From the NCBI GenBank assembly GCA_003695015.1, contig RFJD01000219.1:1-7407 (forward strand): 7,407 nucleotides of DNA. The letters run 5' to 3'. A model generated the notes under the pieces. That model had not been told where the DNA came from. It did no database searches and saw nothing but the letters and a program-made list of their open reading frames with translations. Below, piece after piece: positions 5,655 to 7,407 of this stretch. The position numbers and the translations under genes were made by a program. Source of the DNA: Verrucomicrobiota bacterium (lineage in GTDB: Bacteria; Verrucomicrobiota; Verrucomicrobiia; Limisphaerales; J093). Positions within the stretch are counted from its first letter, which is position 1; the number at the start of each line of letters is the position of its first letter.

Positions 5655-7407
5655 ATGACATCGCCCTCTGCACCCGCCCAACCGGCGCCCAAACGCCGAC
5701 GTTTTCTCCGTTTCGCCCTCTGGGGTCTGGCCCTTCTGGTCGTCCTGGTGGTCGCCCTCTATTTCGTGGCCACCAGCAGCGCCTTCCTTAAGAGCGTGAT
5801 CCTCCCCAGGGTCAGCCAGCGCCTCGGGGCCGAGGTCACCGTCGAGTCGGCCTCCATCAAACCCTTCTCCCGCATCCGGCTCGCCAACCTCACGGTCCGC
5901 ACCACCGGCGATCCGCCCCTGCTGTCGGTGCGTGAGGCCGCCGTCCAATACAGCCTTTGGGACATCCTGCGCGGCAACTACCGCATCGAAAGCATCACCG
6001 TGCTCCAGCCGGCGGTCGAGTTGGTCCAAAACGCCGACGGCACCAGCAACCTCGATCCCATTCTCGAGGCCCTCGCCAAAATGGGCGGTGAAACCGCCGC
6101 GCCCGAACCCGCGGCTCCCTCCGAACCCATGGCCCTCGAACTGGCCAGCCTCAACGTCCAAGGCGCAGTTATCCGCGTGACCCGCCATTATGCCGGCGAC
6201 CAGAAGGACGTGTTCCAAGTCACTGACGCCGGGCTGACGCTCAGCGACGTGAAGAACGGCGGCACCGCCACGTTGAAGCTCAAGGCCGGTCTGGGCGCGA
6301 ACCTCAATCCGCCCGCGCCCGGCGCGGCCGGATCGGTCCGTTCGACCCTGGCCGGCGAGTTCAAGCTCGGTCTCAGCCAGGACCTCCAGCCCACCCAAAT
6401 CCAAGGCAACGCCCGCATGGACGTGGAGGAAGCCACCGGCGCGTTGGCCGAGACCCGGAGCCTGGCCGTGGCGCTGGACACCGACGTCACGCCCGAGGCC
6501 ATTCGCAAGGCGGCGTTGCGCGCGTTCAAGGGCCGGACGTTGTTGGCCGAGTTGACGTGCGAAGGTCCGTTCGACCTGGCCAAGCGCGAAGGCCGGTTGA
6601 CCGTGGCCGCCAAGGGCATCGACCGCCAGTTGCTCAACCTGGCCGGGACACCCTTCGGCGTGGACTTCGGCCGCACCGCCATCCAGTCCACGAACCTTGT
6701 CACGCTGGCCAACCAAGCCCAGACCATCCAGATCGCCGGGCGGCTCGACATCGGCCAATTCAGCCTCACCCGCAGCAATCTCACCACCCCGACCATCGAC
6801 CTCGGGCTGGCTTACGACGTGAACGCCGATCTGGCGGCCGGCCGCGCGGTGTTGCGCGCGTTGAACCTCGACGGACGCCAGAACAACCAGCCGTTGTTGA
6901 CCGGCGGATTGGTCAAGCCGATGACGCTCGATTGGAGCTCCGGCCAGGCCGGCGCCGAGGAATCCGCCCTCAGCCTGACGCTGACGAACTTGAACCTGGC
7001 CGACTGGGCGCAGTTCACCGGCGGAATGGTTGAAGCCGGTCGGGTCGCCGCCCACGTGGACCTGACCAGCCGGCAGGCCGGCCGACAACTGGTCACGCAC
7101 GTGGACGGCCGCATCAGCGGCCTGAGCGCCACAGCGGGAACCAACCGGTTCGACCAACTCGACCTGGCGATGACGCTCGACACGCAGGTGGACGACTTCA
7201 AACGCGTGGCCCTGCGCCAGGCCAAACTGCGTGTCACGCACGCCGGCGCGACACTGGCCGGCGCCACCGCCCAGGGCGTGGTCGATGCCCAAACCATGGC
7301 CGCCGACCTGCAAACCACCCTCCGGCTGATGATCCCGCCCGCATTGAAACTGGCCGCCCTGCCCGACGCCAACTTCACCGCCGGTGCGGTCACGGCGGAG
7401 GCTCACG
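5655..7407 (+). CDS. AsmA-family envelope protein, N-terminal part (partial)
   Basis: The frame is open from ATG 5655 to the window end, giving 584 residues with the C-terminus missing. An in-frame TAA at 5646 makes this the first possible start; the ribosome site is weak. A basic N-terminus (KRRRFLR) precedes one membrane helix (about 17-39). The chain then reads SAFLKSVILPRVSQRLGAEV followed by VESASIKPFSRIRLANLTV, the characteristic opening of AsmA-like proteins. NADGTSNLDPILEAL follows near residue 125, then a Pro/Ala-rich linker (about 145-155), then long amphipathic beta-type repeats (LTLSDV, LDIGQFSL, LTLTNLNLADW). Proteins of this group are anchored in the inner membrane, extend as beta-rich bridges or domains in the periplasm, and are implicated in outer-membrane assembly or lipid transport. 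The wording of this one strongly resembles verrucomicrobial homologues I remember. A long antisense frame covers the same stretch but is a GC shadow. The partner genes are not in view. Confidence 0.9.
   Translation, partial: MTSPSAPAQPAPKRRRFLRFALWGLALLVVLVVALYFVATSSAFLKSVILPRVSQRLGAEVTVESASIKPFSRIRLANLTVRTTGDPPLLSVREAAVQYSLWDILRGNYRIESITVLQPAVELVQNADGTSNLDPILEALAKMGGETAAPEPAAPSEPMALELASLNVQGAVIRVTRHYAGDQKDVFQVTDAGLTLSDVKNGGTATLKLKAGLGANLNPPAPGAAGSVRSTLAGEFKLGLSQDLQPTQIQGNARMDVEEATGALAETRSLAVALDTDVTPEAIRKAALRAFKGRTLLAELTCEGPFDLAKREGRLTVAAKGIDRQLLNLAGTPFGVDFGRTAIQSTNLVTLANQAQTIQIAGRLDIGQFSLTRSNLTTPTIDLGLAYDVNADLAAGRAVLRALNLDGRQNNQPLLTGGLVKPMTLDWSSGQAGAEESALSLTLTNLNLADWAQFTGGMVEAGRVAAHVDLTSRQAGRQLVTHVDGRISGLSATAGTNRFDQLDLAMTLDTQVDDFKRVALRQAKLRVTHAGATLAGATAQGVVDAQTMAADLQTTLRLMIPPALKLAALPDANFTAGAVTAEAH

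Noticed and set aside
5565..7406. Minus-strand 613-codon frame, the longest in the window
   Set aside because: It is antisense to the AsmA-like gene. Its Gly/Gln/Val/His-rich composition comes from reading GC-biased codons backwards, while the plus strand has a signal anchor and AsmA sequence features.
1..7407. Search for tRNA, CRISPR array, insertion sequence or attachment-site structure
   Set aside because: No cloverleaf, regularly spaced repeats, transposase motifs or terminal inverted repeats were seen by eye.

Overview
The window is GC-rich bacterial DNA. I attribute it to Verrucomicrobiota (Limisphaerales/Pedosphaera-like, possibly a metagenome bin). The basis is remembered family style: the AsmA-like protein at the right end and the secreted 'FAVEVIDYDPG' type protein at the left end both look typical of that phylum. 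Nothing in the window was searched against a database, so the assignment is an inference.

Layout. (1) Positions 1-308, minus strand: the N-terminal part of an exported surface protein. It is preceded on the same strand by an unusually clear cobalamin riboswitch (about 670 down to 524) and a roughly 215-nt leader with two perfect hairpins. (2) About 671-1523: a long stretch with no convincing gene. It holds a possible plus-strand sigma70-type promoter, a 17-bp tandem duplication and a few unconvincing small ORFs. (3) 1524-3824, plus strand: a tight three-gene cassette. It encodes a MauE/DoxX-like redox membrane protein with a CPC motif, a 445-residue unknown protein with membrane segments at both ends and a clustered set of four cysteines, and a 139-residue exported Cys/Trp-rich protein overlapping its neighbour by ATGA. 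A GC-rich terminator-like hairpin closes it. (4) 3892-5523, plus: a multi-pass GT39/ArnT-type membrane glycosyltransferase. (5) 5655-7407, plus: the N-terminal part of an AsmA-family envelope protein, cut by the window end, with its own probable promoter at 5543-5571.

How the parts may work together. The minus-strand transcript joins vitamin B12 sensing to an exported protein, which suggests, without proving, a role in capturing or handling corrinoids at the cell surface. The three-gene cassette pairs a candidate disulfide-handling membrane protein with two exported cysteine-containing proteins. This resembles the logic of MauE-assisted folding of a Cys-rich subunit and is the best candidate here for an undescribed system. 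The glycosyltransferase and AsmA genes are ordinary envelope functions and look like separate transcription units.

Many long open frames on both strands (for example antisense to the AsmA and glycosyltransferase genes) are GC-driven shadows and are not annotated.
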